A DNA stretch of 39,054 nucleotides from Chloroflexota bacterium (lineage in GTDB: Bacteria > Chloroflexota > UBA4733), in the NCBI GenBank assembly GCA_023381555.1, contig JAMCRV010000013.1:1-39054 (forward strand). Reading direction: 5' to 3'. The position numbers were made by a program, and so were the translations under genes. Below the pieces are notes generated by a model. It made no database searches and was not told the origin of the DNA. It saw only the letters and a program-made list of their open reading frames with translations. This document shows, in pieces, positions 28,947 to 38,519 of the stretch (positions are counted from its first letter, which is position 1; each line of letters opens with the position of its first letter).

Positions 28947-31187
28947 GTGGCAAAGACATTGATTATCGTCGAATCGCCGACCAAGGCGAAGACGATTGGG
29001 GCTTACCTCGGACCCGAGTACGCGGTCAAGGCCAGCTTAGGCCACGTCCGCGACCTTCCGAAGAGTCAACTGGGCATTGATACTGAGACCTTCGAGCCAC
29101 ACTATGTGACCAGCGGACGCCCGCAAGCCCTGAAGGATCTGCGCGCTGCGGCTAGCTCCGCGGAGAGCATTCTCCTTGCAACCGACCCCGATCGCGAGGG
29201 TGAGGCAATCGCCTGGCACATCTCACAGGTACTCCACATCCCGGATCCGAAGCGGCTTGAGTTTCATGAGGTCACCAAGTCCGCTATTCAAGAGGCACTG
29301 AACCATCCCCAACCACTCAACGCCCATCTCATCGAGGCCCAACAAGCTCGCCGAGTGCTTGATCGTCTTGTTGGTTACACCCTATCTCCGTTGCTCTGGC
29401 GCAAGGTGCAGAGAGGAATCTCTGCTGGACGGGTTCAATCCGTGGCTCTCCGACTTGTCTGTGAGCGGGAGCGGGAGATTCGCAGCTTCCAGCCGGAGGA
29501 GTTCTGGACGCTCGACGTTCTTCTGCAGCGAATAGAGAGCGATGAGACGTTTTCTGCCCGGCTTGTACAGATAGACGGCGCCAAGCCCGAGATCCACGCC
29601 TTGGAGCAAGCGCAGGCGCTCGTCGAACGGCTGCAGAGATCCGCGTTTGCCGTTAGCTCAATCAAGAAAAATGTCATTCGCCGCCGGCCAGCTCCACCAT
29701 TTACCACCTCGACGCTCCAGCAGGCGGCCTCCAACCGTCTCGGCATGTCGACAAAGCGCACGATGTCCACAGCGCAGGAGCTCTACGAAGGCGTTGCACT
29801 GGGTGATGAAGGACAGCAGGGACTCATCACCTACATGCGTACAGACTCCGTTAATCTTGCCGAGTCAGCGGTCCAGGAGGCGCGGGGCTATCTAAAGCGG
29901 CATTTCGACGGTAAGTACGTTCCTGATAAGCCGCAGCGGTACGTCACGAAGACGCGCGGAGCACAGGAAGCGCACGAGGCAATCCGGCCCACTTCGGTGC
30001 ATCGAACCCCGGATACCGTTCGTCGCCATCTGTCAGACGACCAGTTTCGGCTCTACGAGCTCATCTGGCAGCGCTTTGTGGCCTCGCAGATGACACCAGC
30101 TGAATATGCGCGGACAACGGTCGAAGTGGATGCCACCGAGGGCCAGCAGCGCCACGCGACGCTCCGCGCCAGCGCGACCCAGCTCACGTTTCCTGGGTAC
30201 CTCGCTGTGTATGGTGTCAATGCAGAAGAGCAGGCAGCCGATCACAATGCGGGGGCCGAAGAGAGATCGAATTCCAAGCTTCCAGATCTTCGTGAGAGAG
30301 AAGCACTCAACCTCGTCGAGTGTATTCCAGAGCAGCACTTCACCGAACCGCCACCGCGCTACAACGAAGCATCACTGGTACGAAGGCTTGAGGAAGAGGG
30401 CATAGGTCGACCTTCCACCTATGCCCAAATACTCAGCACCATTCAGGAGCGCGGTTACACGGAGCGTCAGGGACGCGCGCTTGTCCCCACGCCTCTCGGA
30501 TTTGCCACCAACGACTTCCTCGTTGACCACTTTGACTCTATCGTAGACACGCATTTCACGGCACAGATGGAAGAACAGCTCGACGACGTCGCATCTGGCG
30601 AGCGGAGCTGGAAGGAGCTCCTTCGTGAGTTCTATTCACCGTTCTCCTTGAGGGTTGCAGACAAGCAGAACGTCCCGCACGTACGTGTCGAGAAGCCGCC
30701 GGCTGTGGAGATCGGTGAACAATGCCCGCAGTGCGGGCGACCGCTCGTCGAACGGAAGAGTCGCTTTGGAACTTTCGTCGGCTGCTCAGGGTACCCAGAG
30801 TGCCGCTACATCAAGAAGCCCGAGCGACCTACCGCCCCAGGAGAGCAAACGGACGTCACGTGCCCCCAGTGTGGCAAAGGGAAGCTGGTGAAACGGACAG
30901 CGACGCGAGGTCGCAACCAGGGAAACACTTTCTATGGCTGTTCTACCTATCCCAGGTGTCGGTACACTACCGCCTCTTTGGACTCTGTTCAGGATCGAGA
31001 AGTGCCACACGAAGAGCCGAAAGGTGCAGCGCAACCCGAGCAATCGCCGGAGACACCGGCAAAGAAGACCAGGCCAAAGCGCAGCACCCGCCGTGCCACC
31101 GCACTGGCCACAGCACCGACCATGCCCGACAAGGTCGCTGAGAAGCGCCAGAGCCTACGGCCACGGACCGGCGCCCGGGCGAGCTGA
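28947..31187 (+). CDS. topA: DNA topoisomerase I (type IA) with two C-terminal zinc fingers and a basic tail
   Basis: GTG start after GGGAGGG; VAKTLIIVESPTKAKTIGAYLG, ATDPDREGEAIAWHI, catalytic YMRTDSVNL, two CPQCG...C-x-YPxCR zinc-ribbon motifs, KKTRPKRSTRR tail. Confidence 0.97.
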   Translation: MAKTLIIVESPTKAKTIGAYLGPEYAVKASLGHVRDLPKSQLGIDTETFEPHYVTSGRPQALKDLRAAASSAESILLATDPDREGEAIAWHISQVLHIPDPKRLEFHEVTKSAIQEALNHPQPLNAHLIEAQQARRVLDRLVGYTLSPLLWRKVQRGISAGRVQSVALRLVCEREREIRSFQPEEFWTLDVLLQRIESDETFSARLVQIDGAKPEIHALEQAQALVERLQRSAFAVSSIKKNVIRRRPAPPFTTSTLQQAASNRLGMSTKRTMSTAQELYEGVALGDEGQQGLITYMRTDSVNLAESAVQEARGYLKRHFDGKYVPDKPQRYVTKTRGAQEAHEAIRPTSVHRTPDTVRRHLSDDQFRLYELIWQRFVASQMTPAEYARTTVEVDATEGQQRHATLRASATQLTFPGYLAVYGVNAEEQAADHNAGAEERSNSKLPDLREREALNLVECIPEQHFTEPPPRYNEASLVRRLEEEGIGRPSTYAQILSTIQERGYTERQGRALVPTPLGFATNDFLVDHFDSIVDTHFTAQMEEQLDDVASGERSWKELLREFYSPFSLRVADKQNVPHVRVEKPPAVEIGEQCPQCGRPLVERKSRFGTFVGCSGYPECRYIKKPERPTAPGEQTDVTCPQCGKGKLVKRTATRGRNQGNTFYGCSTYPRCRYTTASLDSVQDREVPHEEPKGAAQPEQSPETPAKKTRPKRSTRRATALATAPTMPDKVAEKRQSLRPRTGARAS

Positions 31188-31253
31188 GCTCCAGCAGGCA
31201 GATCAGTACCGGAGGGCGACTGGCAGGCGATGACTCGTTGGTGGTGGCGCTGC

Positions 31254-32384
31254 TCAGTGCGAGAGTGGCTCCGGAAACGGTACCCCTAGCTCAACGGCCA
31301 GGTCCTCAAACTCTTGGATCAAGGGTGCCGGTAATGGAATACCTGCCCGAGCACGCCGCTCGGTCTCGGTACGCTCGATGTCGCCGGGAATCAACACGCC
31401 GTGAGAACCCTCCGCCGGCGGACAATCACGAAGCTCTCGTAGCGCCTGATCCATGCGACGCTTGAATTCATCCAGGGGTACAAAACAGCCAGGGTTCAAT
31501 ACAGCGAAAACGTGACCCACATCCATTGGGTTGGTGAAGTCCTCGGCAAGCGGACCGTGAAAGTGCGTCCCGAATAATGACCCCGTCATGACGCCGGCAA
31601 GGATGTCGACTATCAGGGAGAGCCCATATCCTTTGTAGCCTCCCATCGGCAGCAGAGTGCCACGTAGCGCGGCATGGGCATCCGTTGTAGGGCGGCCTCG
31701 TTCGTCAAGAGCCCACCCTTCTGGAATCGGCAGACCCTGTTTTGCGTACAGCATGATCCGGCCCCGCGCCACTACGGTCGTCGCCATGTCAACGACGACC
31801 GGCGGCTGGTTTCCAGCCGGCACGGCGAAGGCGAGGGGGTTGGTGCTGAGCATCGGCGCGAGACCGCCTGAAGGAGCCACTGAAGCAATGCCATTCGTCA
31901 TGACGACGCCGATATAGTCGTGCTCCAAAGCCATCATGGCATAGTAGGCAGCGGTGCCGAAGTGGTTGGAATGCTGCGCCCCAACCCAGGCGCAGCCTGT
32001 CTGTCGCGCTTTTTCGATCGCGATCTTCATCGCCTGCGCCGCAACTACCTGACCTATGCTGTTACCACCATCGATCAGCGCTGTGCTCATCGTCTCTCGC
32101 ACAGTGCGAATGTTCGTGTGCGGGCTCGTTACACCAGCCTGTAAGCGCCGCACATAGGGCACCAGCACCCGCGTCACGCCGTGCGTATCGACACCTCTCA
32201 AATTGGCCACGATGAGAGAGTTCGCAGTCAGCTTTGCGTCGTTCTCTGTGACGCCGCAACGGATGAAGAGCTCATAAGCAAAGCGCTCTAGATCTTCCGC
32301 TTTGTACGGGATGCCATCTTCAACTCCCGGCACCGGGCCGTTCCTCTCCAGAGTGCTCTCCGCCACCGTCGCGTCGCCAGGCAT
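31254..32384 (-). CDS. Ldh2-family malate/L-lactate dehydrogenase; start uncertain
   Basis: NLRGVDTHGVTRVLVPYVRRL, SNHFGTAAYYAMMAL, MSTNPLAFAVPAG-type (MLSTNPLAFAVPAGNQPPVVVDMATTVVARG), GGYKGYGLSLIVDILAGVMTG. Confidence 0.9.
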   Translation of the reverse strand: MPGDATVAESTLERNGPVPGVEDGIPYKAEDLERFAYELFIRCGVTENDAKLTANSLIVANLRGVDTHGVTRVLVPYVRRLQAGVTSPHTNIRTVRETMSTALIDGGNSIGQVVAAQAMKIAIEKARQTGCAWVGAQHSNHFGTAAYYAMMALEHDYIGVVMTNGIASVAPSGGLAPMLSTNPLAFAVPAGNQPPVVVDMATTVVARGRIMLYAKQGLPIPEGWALDERGRPTTDAHAALRGTLLPMGGYKGYGLSLIVDILAGVMTGSLFGTHFHGPLAEDFTNPMDVGHVFAVLNPGCFVPLDEFKRRMDQALRELRDCPPAEGSHGVLIPGDIERTETERRARAGIPLPAPLIQEFEDLAVELGVPFPEPLSH

Positions 32385-32562
32385 TCTTGAGGAGCGCACC
32401 AAATCTCACCGTCCCGATCCGCTTCCTCATCGCAGTGAGCTCAGTATCGAGCAGCGCGGTGATGTGTTGGAGAGAGGTCTCGTCAACGCGCTGCCCAGTA
32501 GTGAGCAGAATATGTAACGCGACAATCTCCCTATCGCTGAGAGACTGTTGTCCTTCGGTCAC
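32320..32562 (-). CDS. Small hypothetical protein (80 aa) translationally coupled to the upstream response regulator
   Basis: GTG start overlaps the TGA of the regulator gene (GTGA); charged helical sequence MTEGQQSLSDREIVALHILLTTGQRVDETSLQHITALLDTELTAMRKRI. Confidence 0.5.
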   Translation of the reverse strand: MTEGQQSLSDREIVALHILLTTGQRVDETSLQHITALLDTELTAMRKRIGTVRFGALLKNAWRRDGGGEHSGEERPGAGS

Positions 32563-33983
32563 GAATCGGCTCCCCGCTGACCTTCGCTCATCACAGGGGT
32601 GCGAAGGCCGTAGACATCTAGCTTCTGTTGAAGATACGCCTCTGAGATGTTCAACAAGCGTGCCGCCTCCATCGTGCTCCCATTACTGAGAAACAGCGCT
32701 TCGGAGATCATCTTCCGCTCGAGAAGAGCCAGCGATTCCGGGAGCGCACGCGGGTGCGAGACGCGAGGTTGAGCTGATGCTGGGCTGAGTCGAAGATGCT
32801 CTGGCTGAATGACTCTCCCAGCAGATAACGTTACTGCTCTCTGGATGACATTCTCGAGCTCACGGACATTCCCCGGCCACTGATGCTCCAGCAACAGCGC
32901 GATCGCATCCTGACTCATCTGCGAAGGCGGCCCATCCGGCGTGAAGCGATGCCGATCAAGGAAATGCTCGACGAGGAGCGAGATGTCTTCTCGACGGTCG
33001 CGCAGTGGCGGCATATGGATGGCAATGACGTTGAGTCGATAGTACAGGTCCTCGCGAAAGCGGCTGGCTTCGATATCTTCTTCGAGCCGTCGGTTTGTCG
33101 CAGCGATGACGCGTACGTCGATAGTTCGCTCAACGCCCGAGCCCAGACGTTCGATGGTCTTGTCTTGGAGTACACGGAGCAGCTTCTTCTGTGTCGACAG
33201 GGTCATCTCTCCGATTTCGTCAAGGAAGATCGTGCCCTTGTCGGCCATTTCAAAGCGTCCTTTACGCACGGTGAGCGCACTCGTGAAAGCGCCCTTCTCG
33301 TGTCCAAAGAGCTCGCTCTCGAGGAGGGTCTCGGGTAGCGCGGCACAGGCCACCTGCACGTAGGGTCCCGAGCGGCGAGGTGAGTAGCTGTGAATTGCCC
33401 CCGCCACCAGACCTTTGCCAGTGCCGGTCTCACCCGTGATAAGTACCGTGACATCGTGCGAGGCCACTCTGCCGATCATCTTGAAGACTTCCACCATGCG
33501 TGGGCTCGATCCAATAATTCTGTTTCTCGGATCGCGCTCGATCTGCCCTGTGCCTTCTCCTACAGTACTGGTCACCCCTTGCACTGGGAGATGGCGACGG
33601 ACCGTATCGAGCAGCTTATCAAGGCTGTCGAATGGCTTCGCTACATAGTCCACAGCCCCGAGCTCGGTTCCGCGGATGACGAGGTGACTCGTGCCATAGG
33701 CAGTCATAAGCACAATCGTCGAGGTGATCTGGCGAAGCTTGAGCTGCTGTAACACATCGATACCGCTCAGCTCAGGAAGACGCACATCCATGAGCACAAT
33801 GTCAGGCTGTTCCTGAGTGATGGCCGTGAGCGCTTGGCGCCCAGTCTCGGCTTCGAGAACGGTGAATCCCTCATCCTCGAAAAGATCTCGGAGCACTATG
33901 CGCATCTGGGATTGATCATCTACAACGAGGATGCGCGGCCCTCGCTCTATCACAGTGGTTCTCCGTAGCTCGTTTGCACCCAA
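32559..33983 (-). CDS. NtrC-family sigma-54-type response regulator (REC-AAA+-Fis HTH)
   Basis: REC phospho-site IVLMDVRLPE; Walker A GETGTGKGLV; GHEKGAFTSALTVRKGRFE (GAFTGA position reads GAFTSA); TIFLDEIGEM; HQWPGNVRELENVIQRAV; Fis-like C-terminus. Confidence 0.93.
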   Translation of the reverse strand: MGANELRRTTVIERGPRILVVDDQSQMRIVLRDLFEDEGFTVLEAETGRQALTAITQEQPDIVLMDVRLPELSGIDVLQQLKLRQITSTIVLMTAYGTSHLVIRGTELGAVDYVAKPFDSLDKLLDTVRRHLPVQGVTSTVGEGTGQIERDPRNRIIGSSPRMVEVFKMIGRVASHDVTVLITGETGTGKGLVAGAIHSYSPRRSGPYVQVACAALPETLLESELFGHEKGAFTSALTVRKGRFEMADKGTIFLDEIGEMTLSTQKKLLRVLQDKTIERLGSGVERTIDVRVIAATNRRLEEDIEASRFREDLYYRLNVIAIHMPPLRDRREDISLLVEHFLDRHRFTPDGPPSQMSQDAIALLLEHQWPGNVRELENVIQRAVTLSAGRVIQPEHLRLSPASAQPRVSHPRALPESLALLERKMISEALFLSNGSTMEAARLLNISEAYLQQKLDVYGLRTPVMSEGQRGADS

Positions 33984-33988
33984 TGATT

Positions 33989-35575
33989 CTACTGTGGATC
34001 AGCAAACCGCGCCTGAAAGGAATGTTCAGAGATGGTCTCACGCACGTGCCGCAATGCCTGCGGAAGCGCCATAGCGATGTCATTGGGCGTGCCGCCCGCC
34101 CTTCCTATGTCGCGCTCGATGATCTTGCCAGCCATGCCATGTAACCACACCCCCGCCACTGCTGCATCCCACGGTGTGATGTCCTGAGCTACAAGTCCAC
34201 CGATGGCCCCCGCCAGCACGTCACCAGACCCAGCTACCGCCAGTGCCGGAGTCGCAATCGTTGAGACAAACCATCGCCGATCTGGGAGAGCGACCACGGT
34301 GTGGGCACCTTTGAGCACAACGATCTGCTGCCAGCGAGCCGCCATTTCGCGCGTCACACGAACGCGATCGTCCTGGATTGCAGCGACATCAACGCCGGTG
34401 AGGCGGGCCATCTCCCCGGGATGTGGTGTGAGCACGCACCACTGGGGCAGTTTTTTCCACCAATGGTCACTCCGGGAGAGAGCATTGAGTGCGTCCGCAT
34501 CGACCACGATGGAGAGCTTGCTCTGCAAAGCGCTGAGACGTTCCAGGATATCGAGCACCATCTTGGGGGCCTCACCACGCTGACTCAGCCCGGGTCCGAT
34601 GACAAAAGCACGTGTTCGCGTCAGTGTGCGCTCGATGCTCTCCACCGCATCACAGCAAATCGCGCCGTCTCCATCGCTGAGCGGTTCGAACACAGCCTCA
34701 TCGAGCTTGGCAGCGACGATGGAATAGATCGAGCGGGGCACTGCCAGCTTGACCAGACCTGCGCCTACACGCATCGCCGCTTTCGCAGTGAGGACCGGAG
34801 CACCAACGAACTGCTCAGAACCGCCGAGTATGACGATAGTGCCGAAGCTACCCTTGTTACTATCCGCGGACCGCTCCGGTAGCAGGCGAGTGACGAGGGC
34901 ATCATCGATCAGCCGCCCAACTGGGCGCACATCTTCGACAAGCCCAATATGGGCCACGGTAGTCTGCCCGGCGTGTTCTGCCGCTGGAAAGCATAGAGTG
35001 CCTGCTTTGATGGCTCCAAATGCCACGGTACGGTCAGCTCGAATCGCAACAGTCTCTACCTTCCCACTGTCTGCATCTGTGCCAGTGGGAAGGTCTGCAG
35101 CGATCACATACGGGTGATGGTTCCCGGTGCGGCACTGTTCCACGGTACGGATGAGCTCGGCGAGTACCCCGGCTGGCGGTCGAGATGCGCCAGTGCCAAG
35201 CAGCCCATCGACGATCGTTTTTGACTGGAGGCACCAGCGAAGAATCTCGTCTAGCGAGTCTTCCGACGCAATAATGTGTGCCACTCCTGGCGGAAGTCCG
35301 GGGAAGGATGTCTCATCCCGCCGCCACAGGACGATCCTGACGCTCTCTCCGGATTCAGCCAATCGATGCGCGCAGATGAGAGCATCGCCACCGTTGTTGC
35401 CAGGTCCCGCGAGTATGACCACAGGTGACTGGGCACGTGGATCGGTCAGTATCACGTCCGCTAAGGCCATGCCAGCACGCAGCATCAGCTGGCTGACCTC
35501 TGTCCCTCGCTCGATGGTGATGCGCTCCCACTCGCGCATCTCTTCCACGGTGCACACGCTGGTCACAGCAGTCAC
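33989..35575 (-). CDS. nnr: Bifunctional NAD(P)H-hydrate epimerase / ADP-dependent dehydratase
   Basis: YjeF_N: VVILAGPGNNGGDALICAHRL, DLPTGTDADSG; dehydratase: NKGSFGTIVILGGSEQFVGAPVLTAKAAMRVGAGLVKLAVP, VLTPHPGEMARLTG, ALAVAGSGDVLAGAIGGLVAQ. Confidence 0.95.
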   Translation of the reverse strand: MTAVTSVCTVEEMREWERITIERGTEVSQLMLRAGMALADVILTDPRAQSPVVILAGPGNNGGDALICAHRLAESGESVRIVLWRRDETSFPGLPPGVAHIIASEDSLDEILRWCLQSKTIVDGLLGTGASRPPAGVLAELIRTVEQCRTGNHHPYVIAADLPTGTDADSGKVETVAIRADRTVAFGAIKAGTLCFPAAEHAGQTTVAHIGLVEDVRPVGRLIDDALVTRLLPERSADSNKGSFGTIVILGGSEQFVGAPVLTAKAAMRVGAGLVKLAVPRSIYSIVAAKLDEAVFEPLSDGDGAICCDAVESIERTLTRTRAFVIGPGLSQRGEAPKMVLDILERLSALQSKLSIVVDADALNALSRSDHWWKKLPQWCVLTPHPGEMARLTGVDVAAIQDDRVRVTREMAARWQQIVVLKGAHTVVALPDRRWFVSTIATPALAVAGSGDVLAGAIGGLVAQDITPWDAAVAGVWLHGMAGKIIERDIGRAGGTPNDIAMALPQALRHVRETISEHSFQARFADPQ

Positions 35576-35621
35576 CTCCTCACGTTAGGGGGTTAGCTAC
35601 GGCGTCTCCCCTGCTACGGGC

Positions 35622-36950
35622 TCACTGCGCGACGAGCCTGACCTCGCGCACGTCGGTGCTGAAGTCCCAGCCCGAGGCAGAGAACTCTACCGAGTACACA
35701 AACACCGGGGGATCCGGGAGATCGCTCAAGACGAGATCCGTCTGGGGGGATGAAGCGGTGTACCACTTGCCGGCTACGACTTGTTGCGACTGGGGATCGG
35801 CGATGTAGGAACCTTTAGGCGGCAAGATGTAATAGCCGTGGAACCAGCGATGTTCCGCCCCATTGCTGTCTCGGTAGTCAACGGAGACACGGAACGGATA
35901 CTCCGACCCTGCGAGTCCACCCCCTGGTAGCGACTGGGCATTGATACGAAATGCGAGCTCGAGCTTTACGTTGAGGAAGTCTTGTACGTCACGGTTGATC
36001 TGCTGGGTGAACGACACGGCTCGATGTTGTGAGTTCGACCCAACCGAAAAGAGGTGAAGATACGGATTCGTCCCACTCGCATAACTGAGATGATTTCCAT
36101 ACTGACCCAGCGGCTGCGGAGGATCGAACCCAACGTGCCATCCCTCAGGCAAGCCATTCGTACCCGGCTGCAATGACCAATTCACCAGCAGGTCCCAACT
36201 GGCATGATCGGCAGTGATTGGCGCCCCGCCCATTGGGACAGTAGCACGCTGGTTACCATTGAGAACCGTTTCCCCTCCAGGCGCCGACACAACTGCCTGA
36301 CCATCCAGCGTAAGGACCTGAGTGCTGCAGCAACTTATCGTGAAGGGCGCCGATCGAGAGTTACCACCGGAGTCATTGACTGCGTGCGGCTGAGTGAGCC
36401 ACACGTCTGTCGTTCCATCGACCACCTGAACGGTGGTGCCGAGCGATGCGACACTGAATCTTGACTGCTGGGAGTCGAACTTCACTACTGAAGCCTCAAC
36501 CCGACCAGAATCAAGAGCAATTACCACGAGGCGACGCTCAGTGGAGAAAAGCCGGTACCGGTTAGAGCGGAGCCGGACGATAGTGATCTCGGTATGCGGC
36601 CCCACGTGCAGCGTGCTGCCTTCCCAGAACTGCACCGTCGCAAAGGACTGATTGTCCTGACCTGTCCATAGCCGGGCCCCGTCGCCAAGATGCTGATCAC
36701 GGCTTGCGGGAGCAGGGCGCGCCCACGTCGGCTTCTGCACCAGAACTGATCCAGAGATCGCACTGATGGTTGCTTGCCGGGGCTCCCAGGCGGTGGATAG
36801 GTAATGAATGACTGCGTACACACTCCCACTCACGATGAGCAGAAATATGCAGCAGCCCAGCCAGATCGCTATCCAGGCAACGCGCAGGATGTTTGTCGGG
36901 CGCGACCGTCGCGAAGACGGGAGTGAGGCCGGTTGGATAGGAGTGATCAC
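35622..36950 (-). CDS. FecR-domain protein with N-terminal TM and a C-terminal beta-rich domain
   Basis: TM WIAIWLGCCIFLLIVSGSVYAVIHYL; FecR-like ATISAISGSVLVQ...LGDGARLWTGQDNQSFATVQFWEGSTLHVGPHTEITI ... GRVEASVVKFDSQQSRFSVASLGTTVQVVDGTTDVWL. Confidence 0.75.
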   Translation of the reverse strand: MITPIQPASLPSSRRSRPTNILRVAWIAIWLGCCIFLLIVSGSVYAVIHYLSTAWEPRQATISAISGSVLVQKPTWARPAPASRDQHLGDGARLWTGQDNQSFATVQFWEGSTLHVGPHTEITIVRLRSNRYRLFSTERRLVVIALDSGRVEASVVKFDSQQSRFSVASLGTTVQVVDGTTDVWLTQPHAVNDSGGNSRSAPFTISCCSTQVLTLDGQAVVSAPGGETVLNGNQRATVPMGGAPITADHASWDLLVNWSLQPGTNGLPEGWHVGFDPPQPLGQYGNHLSYASGTNPYLHLFSVGSNSQHRAVSFTQQINRDVQDFLNVKLELAFRINAQSLPGGGLAGSEYPFRVSVDYRDSNGAEHRWFHGYYILPPKGSYIADPQSQQVVAGKWYTASSPQTDLVLSDLPDPPVFVYSVEFSASGWDFSTDVREVRLVAQ

Positions 36951-36989
36951 GCGGTGAGTATACCCACTACGGACGGCTCTTTGAGTCGG

Positions 36990-38036
36990 TCATCTCCGTC
37001 CTCCTAGGCCGAGAGTCTTGCGAGCATACTGCACGCTTGCCTGGAAATGGGCGAGCTGCTGCTCGCGGAAGCGCTGCCGCGTCGTATCATCACCCTGGTT
37101 GCTCCAGTCAAGTGTGACTTGCTCGATCGGACCAGGCTTGCCGGTCTCAGCGAGACGGACGAAGTGAGCAAAGTCCTTTGCGAGCATCGTTGGATAGATA
37201 TTCCAGAACACGCTCGCATCGTCAAAGTACGCAAGAAGCTTCGGGGGGCGGCCCGTGATGATCTCCAAGTCGATCGGTATGTCTCGATGCTGCATCTCGA
37301 GCGTGCCGAGAATCTTCTCGAGATCGACGTTACCCCAGCCGAGCGGAGACCACTGCACCATAGCGCCCTGAGGAACACACCACACACGAGTGTCGCGAAA
37401 GTGACTCGTCACAACGTAGGGAGCGAGAAGCGAAGCCGATACCACGGGATCCTCTCCTCCGTAGGCAGGGTTTCCCGTATCGAGGCAGACTCCCACAGCG
37501 TCGAAGCCAACGGTCTCAACAATCTCTCTGAGCTCGCGCGCCAGTAGGTCAACACCGCCGTGATTCTCCACGGCGACTTTGACGCCGCAGTCCTTCGCCT
37601 TCGATGCGACGGCTCGCAAGGTCCGCACCGCCTCATCGATATGCTGAGACAATGGAACACTCCCGTGCCGGTCGACCTCCATTCCGAGAAAGCAGCGGAC
37701 GACGGGGGAGCCCACCACCACGGCTGCATCAAGCATGTCGCTCAGCTGCTGCTCTCCACTACCGAGCTCTGGCTTGAACGACTGCGCAAAGCGCTCGAAG
37801 CTTCCCATCCCCACCTCGATGGTGAGTCCCCGCTCTGCGGCGTAGTCACGAAGCTTCGTCAGATAGGATCGATCAAGAGAAGCAAAGTTGCCACGCTCAG
37901 AAAAGTGAACGTTATCCAGGTTGAGGGTAGCCGCATAATCGATGATCTGGAAAGCATCCCAGCCCTGCTCCCGGACGCTATAGCTATCGATGCCTAAACG
38001 CACCTGATCCTCCTTGTTCTGCAACTCTGTAGCCAT
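36990..38036 (-). CDS. Sugar phosphate isomerase/epimerase family TIM-barrel protein
   Basis: RLGIDSYSVREQGWDAFQIIDYAATLNLDNVHFSERG ... VKVAVENHGGVDLLARELREIVETVGFDAVGVCLDTGNP ... VVTSHFRDTRV ... PIDLEIITG. Confidence 0.88.
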   Translation of the reverse strand: MATELQNKEDQVRLGIDSYSVREQGWDAFQIIDYAATLNLDNVHFSERGNFASLDRSYLTKLRDYAAERGLTIEVGMGSFERFAQSFKPELGSGEQQLSDMLDAAVVVGSPVVRCFLGMEVDRHGSVPLSQHIDEAVRTLRAVASKAKDCGVKVAVENHGGVDLLARELREIVETVGFDAVGVCLDTGNPAYGGEDPVVSASLLAPYVVTSHFRDTRVWCVPQGAMVQWSPLGWGNVDLEKILGTLEMQHRDIPIDLEIITGRPPKLLAYFDDASVFWNIYPTMLAKDFAHFVRLAETGKPGPIEQVTLDWSNQGDDTTRQRFREQQLAHFQASVQYARKTLGLGGRR

Positions 38037-38084
38037 CAGTGATTATCCCAAATTCGGCAGTCGCTCCTCCAACGTTGCTCGTAA

Positions 38085-38519
38085 GTACGGGTCGAGCGAG
38101 CCGACGGGCGCCCCAAGATCCTGCAAGTGTTGATGGCATCTGGCGCCTACGAGCCCTACGGTCAGCGACGCTATCCCCCGATCTATGAGGCAGCGGAGCG
38201 CAACGGTCTCCCCGTTGCTATCCACCCGGGCACCGAGGGTGCCAGTGTTGCCGGCCCTCCCACTGCGGCCGGGTTTCCGCACTTCTACCTTGAGTAGCAT
38301 ACTGACCTGTCGCAGAACTTCATGGCTCATCTGGTGAGTCTTGTGGCGGAAGGCATATTCGTCAAGTACCCTCGCCTTCGTTTCGTGCTTATCGAGGGAG
38401 GCGTCACGTGGCTTGCGCCACTGCCTCAAGACCTACGTGAGCACACTATGTATCGTAATGCGCTCATCAGTAAGATGAAACTCGCCGGGCCCTCGACACC
38501 GTCAGCGGAGCGTGCTTAG
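38085..38519 (+). pseudogene. Amidohydrolase (Amidohydro-rel/2 family) remnant with internal TAG
   Basis: Single-frame reading PKILQVLMASGAYEPYGQRRYPPIYEAAERNGLPVAIHPGTEGASVAGPPTAAGFPHFYLE*HTDLSQNFMAHLVSLVAEGIFVKYPRLRFVLIEGGVTWLAPL. TAG at 38295-38297 sits where family members have Trp (YLEWHT). Preceded by in-frame TAA at 38082-38084, with N- and C-terminal parts missing. Confidence 0.85.

Noticed and set aside
38043-38429. 128-aa minus-strand ORF between the sugar isomerase and rpiA
   Set aside because: The opposite strand encodes a recognisable amidohydrolase remnant; the minus-strand protein has no family features.
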